Assembly (NCBI GenBank): GCA_028280575.1
Contig: JANQLN010000009.1
Span: forward strand, 1-38,986
Length of the DNA stretch: 38,986 bases
Source: Clostridia bacterium
GTDB taxonomy: Bacteria > Bacillota > Clostridia > Acetivibrionales > STF1-152
Direction of reading: 5' to 3'
The position numbers were made by a program, and so were the translations under genes. The notes below the pieces were generated by a model. It was not told where the DNA came from. It saw nothing but the letters and a program-made list of their open reading frames with translations, and did no database searches. Shown here one piece after another: positions 8,695 to 16,805 of this stretch; the first letter of the stretch is position 1, and every line of letters begins with the position of its first letter.

Positions 8695-11574
8695 CTATTC
8701 GTTTTCTCTATAATAAGACAGATTGAATTCCTTACGTTTTTTGGTAAGCTCTTTATTAATCTCCTTAACCTTCAAATACAATTGTTCACGCGGATTATCC
8801 CCGCTGGTAACAACCGCCTTGAAGGCATAATCAATCATTCTGGAAGTCATATACGCACCTGGTACGTCAGGTACTCCCTGGGTAGATGCAAATTGTTCCA
8901 CAAGCTGCCTGCTTTGTTTTGTAGTCCAGTGGAGCTGCCTGACAACATCAATATTTGCCGACGCATATCTGGCCGCTATGCCCATTACATCTTCCAAGGT
9001 ATTAGCATATCTTACCTGGGTTTCTGTATCAAGCCACCACTTTATAAAATCCCATCCTGCTTTTTTATTTTTAGAACTTATCATTATTGCACTATTTTGC
9101 GGAGTTGTCGCTACAACGGTATTATTTATAGTCCCGTCATCCTGGCGTATACCGGGCACCGGAGCAAAATTCCACATTCCTTTTATTTCGGGTGCAAATA
9201 CTTCAAGCTGGTTAAACGTAGTATATTGTGCTATTCCAGCAGGAATTTCCCCTGTCCTGAACCTGTTGGAAAAATCAGCTTGCACGGGCAGCCTGTAGCT
9301 TGTAAAAAAATTAGTAAGCCTGCTGAAAGCATCCATGGATTTATCCGAACTTAATCTGCTGGATATGCCGTAATCATTTCCCTCTCCGCCGTACATTTCT
9401 TCTCCGTGTTGAAATACCAGTGTGGGATAAATCTCATTGTACGGAATAAAAAATGTATAGTTGTTAATATTCAGTATTGATATCATACTCTCCACTTCAT
9501 CCCACGTTTGCGGTACTTCCAGCCCTAACTCGCCCAGTATGTCTTCGCGGTAAAACATCATTAAAAACGATTGCTGCTCAGGCAGGGCATATACTCCTCC
9601 CTGGAATGTAAGAGTCCTGATTGCACTATCAAAAAACTTCTTTCTCTTCTCGTCAAAGCCTTCAAATTTTGAAAGGTCGGTCAGTGCGTTTCTTGCTGCA
9701 AAATCTATAATTTTCCCCTGGTTAAGACTGATAACCACGTCCGGTCCGGTTCCTGCCAGTGTGGCAGGTAAAAGCACATCCTCCGGAATCAGCTGCAGGT
9801 TTACCTGCGTGTTTGTTTCAGTAACAAAACTGTCGTCTATTTGGCTTCTGATAATTTGGGCCTGGTCAAATCCTGACGGTACCCAAACCTTTAACGCATT
9901 TTTGTCGTCTGTATTGGAAATCCTGGTCTCATCAACAAAAAAGGTTGATAAAAACCTTACTATTCCATTGTATACCCTCTTAAAAACACCTGCTTGTGCT
10001 TCAGGAATGTTCGAGCTTAAAGAAAACAGGGTGAAACTGTCAATCTCCAGAGGCATTTCAGAAATGGAAATTATCCATGTACCCAGTGCGGATATATTGC
10101 TTTTAAATGCATTTAATTCATTGATTACCGTTTCCGGATCATTGCCTATGCTTTCCGCCTGAAGGGCCATTTTTTCTACAATTGCAGTCTTTTGCCCTTT
10201 TTCACCGGTTATACGGACAAGCTCTTCTACAATGCCTTTTAACCGCTCACTTTCCTCTTTTATACGTTCCGCATATCCGGGTATTTTTTTGCTGATTTCA
10301 TAATCAATATATCTATCCGGCACAAGCCCTGTGATCTGGATGGTCTTTCTATATAATTCATTTAAGATAAACAGGCTTTCTTCAACCTCTGAAAGAGGTC
10401 TTGCAAAATCACCTATTACAGATTCCAGCGTAATATAATTCATGCCTTTTTTAAAGTAAAACAAGTATTCTCCTGTTTCATCACCCAATATATAATTTTT
10501 AAATTTCGGACTGAATTCAAATTTTATTTTTTCCGCTTCTTTAAAAGGTACTTTGCCGTTTATCTTTAATAGTCTATATGAGGTTACACCACGGTTACTG
10601 CTTTGCCTTGCACGAAACGACAGCCTGTATAATCCCTCTTCGGGAACTTCTATCCGCCACCTTATAAAATCACCGGTTATCCTCCAATTATTTCCTCCTA
10701 TTGTGTTCAGCCTTATTTTGTAAGGGTGGTATGGCACCGTTGCCGGACTGGTATAATCGGTTAAAACTCCTATTGATTGGGATGATTTCATAATTTTCTT
10801 AGTACCGCCTTCAATTCTTTCAGCCTGGCATATAATATTCTCACCCTTATATACATCGTATTTTTCTTTCAAAGCATCTATTGTTTCCCGGTAGCTTTCA
10901 GGTTCAGGGGCTTTTTTAAAAACTATTTTCCCTATTTTAACCGGCTCTTTTACAGACTCTAAGGTAAGAGCATGTCTTCCTGTATCCAGGTAAAACTTAT
11001 AGGGCTCGAGATTTCTTCTCCTGGAATCACTAACATATGCCTTTGTCCATTCCGGTATTTCGGAGGATATGGGTCTGATTTCATTTCCAAACCTTTCAAT
11101 AATAGGTTTTTTGCCGCTGTTATCCCACAACCTTTTCAATATTATCTGTTCCATGCCTTTAAAATAAATAGTATTATTAATATATAATTTTCTTTCAATA
11201 TCCGAATTGGTTCCCTTGATTGGCAGATAAGTTATTTCCACATTATAAAAACCGGGTGTTTCTATATTGAAATGCCATGTAATCTTTCCATTATCCCCGG
11301 TAATTACCCCGTCGTCTTCCGATTGTGCCTTCATCCCTTCAGAAACGGTATGAGACTTTATATCGACGGATACTTGCGGCAGGCTCATTTCTTCCGGACC
11401 TTCCATTATATATCCGTTTTTCTCAAGATACTCAAGATATGTTCTTTCATAATAACCGCCGTAATAACCTGCATCATTGCCGGAAAAAGCAGTATCGGGC
11501 CATGCAAAAAAAACAGATATACATACCCAAAACATAAAAAATAACACTGTTAATGACTTTCTTTTCTTACTCAT
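8695..11574 (-). CDS. Family 1 solute-binding protein fused to N-terminal carbohydrate-binding-like domains
   Basis: About 959 aa from ATG 11574, with a signal peptide (residues about 8-30, no lipobox). Two beta-sandwich-like modules occupy about 35-230 and 245-400; typical phrases are ITWHFNIETPGFYNVEITYL and DFIRWRIEVPEEGLYRLSFR, the pattern of CBM6/CBM35-like and galactose-binding folds. A charged helical stretch spans about 420-540. From about 555 to 950 it is a classical extracellular solute-binding protein (LKVWVPSGFDQ, TGPDVVISL, SAIMISSKNKKAGWDFIKWW). Ordinary binding proteins of this type are about 420-450 aa, so this is double length. An in-frame ATG at 11610 is possible, but its AAGGA is too close. 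It should hold long glycans outside the cell and pass them to the adjacent permease pair. Confidence 0.88.
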   Translation of the reverse strand: MSKKRKSLTVLFFMFWVCISVFFAWPDTAFSGNDAGYYGGYYERTYLEYLEKNGYIMEGPEEMSLPQVSVDIKSHTVSEGMKAQSEDDGVITGDNGKITWHFNIETPGFYNVEITYLPIKGTNSDIERKLYINNTIYFKGMEQIILKRLWDNSGKKPIIERFGNEIRPISSEIPEWTKAYVSDSRRRNLEPYKFYLDTGRHALTLESVKEPVKIGKIVFKKAPEPESYRETIDALKEKYDVYKGENIICQAERIEGGTKKIMKSSQSIGVLTDYTSPATVPYHPYKIRLNTIGGNNWRITGDFIRWRIEVPEEGLYRLSFRARQSSNRGVTSYRLLKINGKVPFKEAEKIKFEFSPKFKNYILGDETGEYLFYFKKGMNYITLESVIGDFARPLSEVEESLFILNELYRKTIQITGLVPDRYIDYEISKKIPGYAERIKEESERLKGIVEELVRITGEKGQKTAIVEKMALQAESIGNDPETVINELNAFKSNISALGTWIISISEMPLEIDSFTLFSLSSNIPEAQAGVFKRVYNGIVRFLSTFFVDETRISNTDDKNALKVWVPSGFDQAQIIRSQIDDSFVTETNTQVNLQLIPEDVLLPATLAGTGPDVVISLNQGKIIDFAARNALTDLSKFEGFDEKRKKFFDSAIRTLTFQGGVYALPEQQSFLMMFYREDILGELGLEVPQTWDEVESMISILNINNYTFFIPYNEIYPTLVFQHGEEMYGGEGNDYGISSRLSSDKSMDAFSRLTNFFTSYRLPVQADFSNRFRTGEIPAGIAQYTTFNQLEVFAPEIKGMWNFAPVPGIRQDDGTINNTVVATTPQNSAIMISSKNKKAGWDFIKWWLDTETQVRYANTLEDVMGIAARYASANIDVVRQLHWTTKQSRQLVEQFASTQGVPDVPGAYMTSRMIDYAFKAVVTSGDNPREQLYLKVKEINKELTKKRKEFNLSYYRENE

Positions 11575-11611
11575 AATAATAATCCGTCCGTTTCTCTTTA
11601 AGAGTAACATT

Positions 11612-11655
11612 TCCTTTCAGGTCCCGTATGGCTTAAATAAAGGGACCTGAAAGGA
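11612..11655 (-). other. Strong hairpin between the two binding-protein genes
   Basis: CCTTTCAGGTCCC (11613-11625) and GGGACCTGAAAGG (11642-11654) are a perfect 13-bp inverted repeat, extended one base to 14 bp, around a 16-nt loop. Neither strand has a T run after it, so it is not a standard terminator. Its 3' arm on the minus-strand transcript contains GAAAGGA and ends one base before the in-frame ATG at 11610. It may protect the 3' end of the upstream binding-protein message, as hairpins do after many binding-protein genes, or limit translation downstream. Confidence 0.7.
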
Positions 11656-11684
11656 TTCAAAATACAAACAAAATAGATTAATAT

Positions 11685-13760
11685 TTACTCCTTATCTTCT
11701 ACCGTAACTTCAATAATTGTTTTGGCTTCGTTGCCTGCAAAATCTGAGACGCTGATTTCCACATTGTAGGTTCCTGCCGTTGTAATATCAAGCTCACTAA
11801 TATCAGCCTTGATCCTGTTCTTTAGATCAAGATTGTCCTTATCTACAGCCTTATCTATGAAATTTTTCCATTTTATTTCTGAAACATCCGCATCTACGGC
11901 CAGCTTTTCGTATTCCTCTTTAACAACCAGCACAGGCGCGTCTGTATTATCCGGGTCATATATAAAGATGTCGAAGGCTTTTTTAGCCTCATTATCCGAT
12001 AAGTCTGAAACGGTAATTTCAACCTTGCCCTTTCCGATTTTATTAAAGTCGGTATCCTTAAGCTCAATGGTCCCGGCGGAAATATCAATATTTCCGTCAA
12101 TGCCGTCCACGGCTTCCACATATTCCTCCCACTTTATTGAAGATGGGTCGGTCCCTTTTGGAAAAGCCAGCTCAGGTACTAAAAGCTTAAGCTTGGGAGC
12201 TATGTTGTCTCTATATTCCCCAGATTTTAAAATGTTTCTGATTTCCTCTTCCATCTCAAATATCCTTGATTTTTTCTCTTCTACCGCTACGGCATACTTG
12301 GGCGATCCCTCCATCTGCCATATCGCGTTGCCCAGAATATCCTTGTTCCAGTATCCGCCCCATGGTATGAGAACTCTATACTCATTGGGTTTGTCAACCG
12401 TAATACTTTTGAATGCGTCTAAAATATCATCCCCGGTTTTCTCATGGAATATATCCAATCCATAAAAATTTAACGCAACGGTTTCTGCCGTAGCATCCAA
12501 ATAGTCTGCCGCTTTATCGGTATTACCCATAGCTTTGTAATATGTCTGCATATAAAGCTTGTAGGCCTCTATTGCCAAACGGGTACGCTCTTCTGGCGTC
12601 CCTTTTAATACAATGGCCTGGTCCCTTGGCTCTCCGGGGTGCCGGTATCCCGGATCATCGGCGGCCATGTGGTCGGGCCTGGGAAAGGGAATTATTCCCA
12701 TAGACTCGCCCCTGGATAAAAGCTTTTTACTTGCACCTCTTCCACCCCATGTAGTAATATTTGTAAATACTGTTTCTCCATTCCCAAAATCATTGGTTGA
12801 CCATGTCCACCCCGGAACAGGCGAGTTTGCATAGTTTACGGAAGTGCATAATCCTTTTGCAAAAAGGCTCTCAATATACCCCACGGCTTGCTTTGCAGCA
12901 TCCGAATCTCCTTCGAAACCATTGGGCCCGGCCAGTACGCCTCCATTTGAATGTATTGCCTGTATAGCAGTAAACCTGTAATCCGTCTGAAAGGGATGGA
13001 TTATTTTTTCGGGCCTGACGGGGGCCTGTTTGTTCTGGTAATATTCCTTTAATTTACTCAAATATTCCTCAAATTTTGACCATGTCCATTCCCCACGCTT
13101 CCATAAATCCGTAGGATATACGGTTTCCCCGTTTTCTTTCAGGGCTTCCACCCTTTCAATATACTGGATATTGTAGACAAGAGGCCACCAGGGGATATGC
13201 TGCCTGGTAAAATTCATAAAATACCTCCCGCCGTATACCGGATCGGCATACATCCAATCGGCATCAGGGTCGGAGGTGAATATATCTTCATAGGGGTCAA
13301 GCCTCTGTATAATGTTTTGAGACAGAAGCGTAATCTGGCTTCCTCCCCAGCACAAAGCAATGTCACACAACGGGTCGTTTGCCAGAACGGACTGGAGCAG
13401 TACTTCCCCTATTGGGCCGGGCCATTTAATATATTTAACCTCCACGTTAAGCTTATCCAGCACTTCCTCTCTCGCTTTCTTATTTGCTTCAAAAGCTTCC
13501 GGCGCCATTGTGGGCTCTCCCGTAACCGGATCCCTGTATGTGCTGTCCCTTTCTTGAATCCTGTGGTGTCCGAAAACAATAACGGTCGGTTCACCCTTTT
13601 GCTCATTATCGTTCTCTCCGCCGTTCCTGCTTTCTCCTTTATCCTCTGTCTCGGTTTGAACAACGTCTTTTGAATCGCTGTCACCACAGCCCCCTAAAAC
13701 GGCAAAAACCATTAAAACTGCTGACAGCACTGCAATAAAACCTTTTGTTTTTTTATCCAT
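11685..13760 (-). CDS. Extracellular solute-binding lipoprotein with two C-terminal Ig-like repeats
   Basis: 691 aa. Signal peptide with lipobox LGGC (Cys at about residue 25) followed by a Ser/Asp/Glu linker, so it is a membrane-tethered lipoprotein. Residues about 55-510 match LplA/YtcQ-type family 1 binding proteins for oligosaccharides (DPLCDIALCWGG, WTWSTNDF, PDHMAADDPGYRHPGEPRD). Two related segments follow, about 530-605 and 618-691; each has an IKW(E/K)...(V/F)... start and ends EITVSDLSDNEAK or EISVSDFAGNEAK, as in DUF5011/HYR-type Ig-like domains. ATG 13760 has GGAGGGGG four bases upstream. It is the first gene of the operon and should be the most highly expressed. Which permease pair it serves is not clear. 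Confidence 0.9.
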   Translation of the reverse strand: MDKKTKGFIAVLSAVLMVFAVLGGCGDSDSKDVVQTETEDKGESRNGGENDNEQKGEPTVIVFGHHRIQERDSTYRDPVTGEPTMAPEAFEANKKAREEVLDKLNVEVKYIKWPGPIGEVLLQSVLANDPLCDIALCWGGSQITLLSQNIIQRLDPYEDIFTSDPDADWMYADPVYGGRYFMNFTRQHIPWWPLVYNIQYIERVEALKENGETVYPTDLWKRGEWTWSKFEEYLSKLKEYYQNKQAPVRPEKIIHPFQTDYRFTAIQAIHSNGGVLAGPNGFEGDSDAAKQAVGYIESLFAKGLCTSVNYANSPVPGWTWSTNDFGNGETVFTNITTWGGRGASKKLLSRGESMGIIPFPRPDHMAADDPGYRHPGEPRDQAIVLKGTPEERTRLAIEAYKLYMQTYYKAMGNTDKAADYLDATAETVALNFYGLDIFHEKTGDDILDAFKSITVDKPNEYRVLIPWGGYWNKDILGNAIWQMEGSPKYAVAVEEKKSRIFEMEEEIRNILKSGEYRDNIAPKLKLLVPELAFPKGTDPSSIKWEEYVEAVDGIDGNIDISAGTIELKDTDFNKIGKGKVEITVSDLSDNEAKKAFDIFIYDPDNTDAPVLVVKEEYEKLAVDADVSEIKWKNFIDKAVDKDNLDLKNRIKADISELDITTAGTYNVEISVSDFAGNEAKTIIEVTVEDKE

Positions 13761-14185
13761 CTTTCCCCCTCCATTTATTTAATTTTATGTAATTCCACTA
13801 GATTCACGAATCTGCAAATAATTATAAAATCCTGTTTAAAAAACAGTGAAACCTTTATATTCAACATTTTTCTTGCTTAATAGCCCTGATTTTTTTGCCT
13901 AATCATACAAATCTTTTATATATTCTCTGCATTACAGAAATAAATACAATATTATTAAAATCGCTGTATATGCACGCAAGATTACATTGTCTTTTGTAAA
14001 CTTTTTCTTTAAGGGTCGTACGGAATAAAATATGCCATTTCTTGTTTATAATTTATATATAATTCTTAAGGCTTTTCCCAATACATTTTTGTAATTTTTC
14101 ATAATTTATTCCTTTCATTTTTTAAGATAAAATTTCTATATTTGATATGTACAAGCAAGCAACATATTATTTACACTGCATTAAT
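13761..14185 (-). promoter_or_regulatory. Long 5' leader of the sugar operon
   Basis: About 415 bases separate the proposed start of transcription (near 14179) from the ATG at 13760. The stretch is AT-rich and has no open frame worth calling. It holds a 14-bp palindrome AGATTCACGAATCT at 13800-13813, about 40 bases before the ATG, and a small CTGTT/AACAG hairpin near 13852-13866. I recognise no riboswitch or T-box in it. Confidence 0.45.
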
Positions 14186-14214
14186 ATTATATAACAATAC
14201 CACTGCCCTTTCAA
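14186..14214 (-). promoter_or_regulatory. Promoter of the nine-gene sugar operon
   Basis: On the minus strand, -35 TTGAAA (14209-14214) is followed by a 17-base spacer and a perfect -10 TATAAT (14186-14191). The same arrangement occurs before the GH2 gene at 16660-16688. Transcription would start near 14179 and run toward the binding-protein gene. Confidence 0.7.
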
Positions 14215-14252
14215 TAATACTATTTTCGCATATAATATAACTATATGGACAT
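14209..14252 (-). promoter_or_regulatory. Activator box, copy 1 (sugar operon)
   Basis: This 44-bp segment matches 16683-16726 at 41 of 44 positions and abuts or overlaps the -35 of a promoter in both places. Read on the minus strand it contains ATAGT twice, 21 bases apart, which is two helical turns and the usual spacing of AraC-family half-sites. It ends five bases from the GH2 stop codon, so the operon has its own promoter rather than reading through from GH2. Confidence 0.65.
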
Positions 14253-14257
14253 AAATT

Positions 14258-16369
14258 CTATTTGGCAGCAGGATATGGATACGGATTGTAAAGGTCTTTA
14301 AAATGATATCCCAAATACTCCATATATGGTATATTGTTTTTTTCCCCGTTCTCTTTCATTTCGGGACAAAACCTGTAATTTACCACGCCGTACCTGGAAA
14401 TACCTGTTTTCTCAATGCTCCAATTACAATTTTTATATTCGTTATATGTAAACATGGAAAACCCGATTAAATTATATTGCTCCGATGTGATAACCTCCCA
14501 CTGCCTGAATATGTCTTCTTTTTCTTTTTTATCTGTAAAATTGCCTGTCCAATTGCCGCTTTCTGAAAAAACAATGGGTTTTTGAGGAAATCTATTTTCA
14601 ATTTGCTCCAATTTATACAACAGGCCGCCTTCTTCCGTTGTTATTCTGTCACGCTTTTGGTTAAAGCTGAAAATATCAACATGCTCGGCCATATTTGACC
14701 ACCACTGCCCTTCCCCTCTTAACGCCAATGTGGTCGGACGCTTTTGGATATCAAGTCTTTTTGTTATGTCATTCAGTATTTTTGAAGCTTGTGCCATAAT
14801 TCTGCTTTCCACATTGCTGGGCTCATTCATTAAGCTCCACATAATAATGCTTGGGTGATTAATATTGTTCCATACAACAGACGCAGTCATAGCCTCAACC
14901 AGTTTGTATTTATAAAGCTGGTATGTCATTGCCGCTTCCCCAATCCATACAATGGCGTTTTCTTCCATTATCATTAAACCGTACTCATTCGCCAGTTCAT
15001 ATGCCATGGCATTGCGCGGGTGGTGGGTATTACGCAAAAAATTTGCCTTTAACGTATTCTTTATAAAGTCTGTATGGAACTCATATAAATCCTTTGGAAT
15101 TGCACGAGCAACGTCATAAAAATCCTCCATCCATCCAAAGCCCTTTAATAAAATACGGTTGCCGTTCAAGTATATCTTCCCATCTTCAATCCTTATTTTG
15201 CGCATTCCGTATTTGACACTTAGACTGTCGGTCAAATTGTGCTTTTCCTTCAATGCAACCTTGCCCTTATACATGTTTGGAGCAGCATAACTCCACTCTT
15301 TCGCACCGGGTATTTTTATTTTTTTATGCACAACTTTTACCTCGCCGGCCGTTAATTTGATTTTTTCCGATTCTTTATTATCACCTGTACCCGGGTCAAA
15401 CTCAATATCAATAACCCTGTCCATGTCCGAATCATTATGAAGCACGGCATACATATCAAGTACTCCGTCTTCGGCCCTGGTTACGATTTTGCTGACATAC
15501 GCCTTATTGCTTGATTCTATCCAGATTTCACGGTATATGCCTCCGTATGAAAAAGGATCAGTCGAGCCAAATGTGCCCTGCCTGTCTTTATAGGCTTTAT
15601 AAGGTGAACCCATAAAATCTCCTTCTTTTGTACCCCGTCTTACGGGCCTTCTCCATACTCTAACGGCAATTGTATTTTCACCTTCCTTTAAATATTTGCT
15701 TACATCCATTGAGAAAAATTCATATGCCCCGTCGTGTACTCCGGCATACCGCCCGTTAATAAAAATCCATGCACGTGTGTTAATACCCAGGGAATTAAGC
15801 CTTACAAAACGATCCTTTATAAAATTCTTATCAATATTGAATGTTTTCCGGTACCATCCAAACTCCTTTTGAAATGCTTTATCCGTATCAAACTGGCCCG
15901 TATTATAACTGAACCAGTCATAATCCCCCAGGTCTTCCAAATCCCATACATGTGGTACTTGTACGGTTTTCCATCCTTCATCGCCGTACAAAGGTGAATA
16001 CCATTTCTCAACCATTCCGGCAGAATTTTTCAGCAATTCCTCCTTCTCTTTAGTTGCAGGGTATAAGGAGCCTTCATAAGGAATGTCTTCAAATCTGAAC
16101 TTCCAGTCTCCGGTGAGGCATAAGTGGTATCTTCCCTCTTCCTGTGTTTCCCATGTGTCAAAGGAAGGAACAGGCATCCCATACTGGTACAGCACATTCA
16201 GATTACCTACTTCTCTTATTTCATATTCACTTGGCTCTTTTTCCAATACAAGCGGTACATCTTTGCCTTCCGTAATTAAGCTTTCATCATATGCTCGCAT
16301 ATTATTATCACATCCTTTAAATAAAAATAATAAAAAAATTGATATTACTGCCAATAATAGCTTATTCAA
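14258..16369 (-). CDS. Secreted GH2 glycoside hydrolase (beta-glucuronidase/beta-galactosidase-like)
   Basis: 703 aa. A hydrophobic signal ends in FLFKGC, a poor but possible lipobox (Cys 20). A sugar-binding jelly-roll lies at about 80-280 (WYRKTFNID, RVWRRPVRRGTKEG), an Ig-like domain at about 285-390, and the TIM barrel after 400. The acid/base Glu is E516 in MWSLMNEP, and the nucleophile is E603 in VFSESGNW. RNTHHPRN and NNINHPSIIMW are classical GH2 signatures. KGFGWMED replaces the usual KGVNRHED, and the ending YRFCPEMK recalls beta-glucuronidases; the exact sugar is unknown. It shares a promoter box with the transporter operon, so it probably trims the glycan outside before uptake. 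Confidence 0.9.
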   Translation of the reverse strand: MNKLLLAVISIFLLFLFKGCDNNMRAYDESLITEGKDVPLVLEKEPSEYEIREVGNLNVLYQYGMPVPSFDTWETQEEGRYHLCLTGDWKFRFEDIPYEGSLYPATKEKEELLKNSAGMVEKWYSPLYGDEGWKTVQVPHVWDLEDLGDYDWFSYNTGQFDTDKAFQKEFGWYRKTFNIDKNFIKDRFVRLNSLGINTRAWIFINGRYAGVHDGAYEFFSMDVSKYLKEGENTIAVRVWRRPVRRGTKEGDFMGSPYKAYKDRQGTFGSTDPFSYGGIYREIWIESSNKAYVSKIVTRAEDGVLDMYAVLHNDSDMDRVIDIEFDPGTGDNKESEKIKLTAGEVKVVHKKIKIPGAKEWSYAAPNMYKGKVALKEKHNLTDSLSVKYGMRKIRIEDGKIYLNGNRILLKGFGWMEDFYDVARAIPKDLYEFHTDFIKNTLKANFLRNTHHPRNAMAYELANEYGLMIMEENAIVWIGEAAMTYQLYKYKLVEAMTASVVWNNINHPSIIMWSLMNEPSNVESRIMAQASKILNDITKRLDIQKRPTTLALRGEGQWWSNMAEHVDIFSFNQKRDRITTEEGGLLYKLEQIENRFPQKPIVFSESGNWTGNFTDKKEKEDIFRQWEVITSEQYNLIGFSMFTYNEYKNCNWSIEKTGISRYGVVNYRFCPEMKENGEKNNIPYMEYLGYHFKDLYNPYPYPAAK

Positions 16370-16659
16370 TTTGCTTCCTCCGATTCATCCCCTTTTTAGT
16401 ATTATATTGTAAAAACCATTGATGTTACATTATAACTTTTTAGTTTATATCTTACATATTAAGCTTTTAGGTTTATATAAGTTTTTTAACACTAATATTC
16501 TTTTGTATTATTTGAAAAACGGATTTTTCATCATATCTTTATAACTATTGGAATTATTAAAAAATATTACTCTCCATTTTAAATAATTACACCTATAGCA
16601 GCTTTTATGCTTTTTAGCTATTTTCTGTTGATAATGCTTACAATATATACTATAATAAA
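16370..16659 (-). promoter_or_regulatory. 5' leader of the GH2 gene with a cre-like palindrome
   Basis: About 280 bases lie between the likely transcription start (near 16652) and the GH2 ATG. The stretch holds TGAAAAACGGATTTTTCA at 16513-16530 (7-bp arms around CGGA), which resembles a stretched CcpA site, and a loose direct repeat CTTTTTAGTTTATAT (16436) / CTTTTAGGTTTATAT (16464). No coding potential is seen. Confidence 0.4.
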
Positions 16660-16688
16660 ATTATATATTAATACAGCATTGATTTCAA
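16660..16688 (-). promoter_or_regulatory. Promoter of the GH2 gene
   Basis: On the minus strand -35 TTGAAA (16683-16688), a 17-base spacer and -10 TATAAT (16660-16665). It is identical in its hexamers and spacing to the promoter of the sugar operon. Confidence 0.7.
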
Positions 16689-16726
16689 TAATACTATTTT
16701 CGCAAATAGTGTAACTATATGGACAT
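16683..16726 (-). promoter_or_regulatory. Activator box, copy 2 (GH2 and perhaps araC-type gene)
   Basis: Second copy of the 44-bp box (41/44 identical to 14209-14252). It lies upstream of the GH2 promoter and also 80-120 bases before the divergent AraC-family gene, so it could serve both directions. Confidence 0.65.
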
Positions 16727-16805
16727 TAATAATACCAGTAGCCTTAATTAATGGATTTGTTAAAGTTAAAAAGCAACACTTTATTTAACAAAAAGGGAAA
16801 ATATA

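Noticed and set aside
8782..9354. 190-codon plus-strand frame opposite the binding-protein fusion
   Set aside because: Antisense to a clear solute-binding domain; no ribosome site and no motif.
11809..12465. 218-codon open frame on the plus strand opposite the binding lipoprotein
   Set aside because: Lies entirely antisense to a well-supported gene, has a Ser/Leu-rich composition without family motifs and no ribosome site; it is a shadow.
13761..14185. Riboswitch or T-box in the long leader
   Set aside because: No conserved T-box sequence, no known aptamer core and no terminator/antiterminator pair could be recognised by eye.
14209..16726. The 44-bp repeat as insertion-sequence ends or target duplication
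   Set aside because: Copies are direct, flank an ordinary GH2 gene without transposase, and each is joined to a promoter; a regulatory box explains it better.
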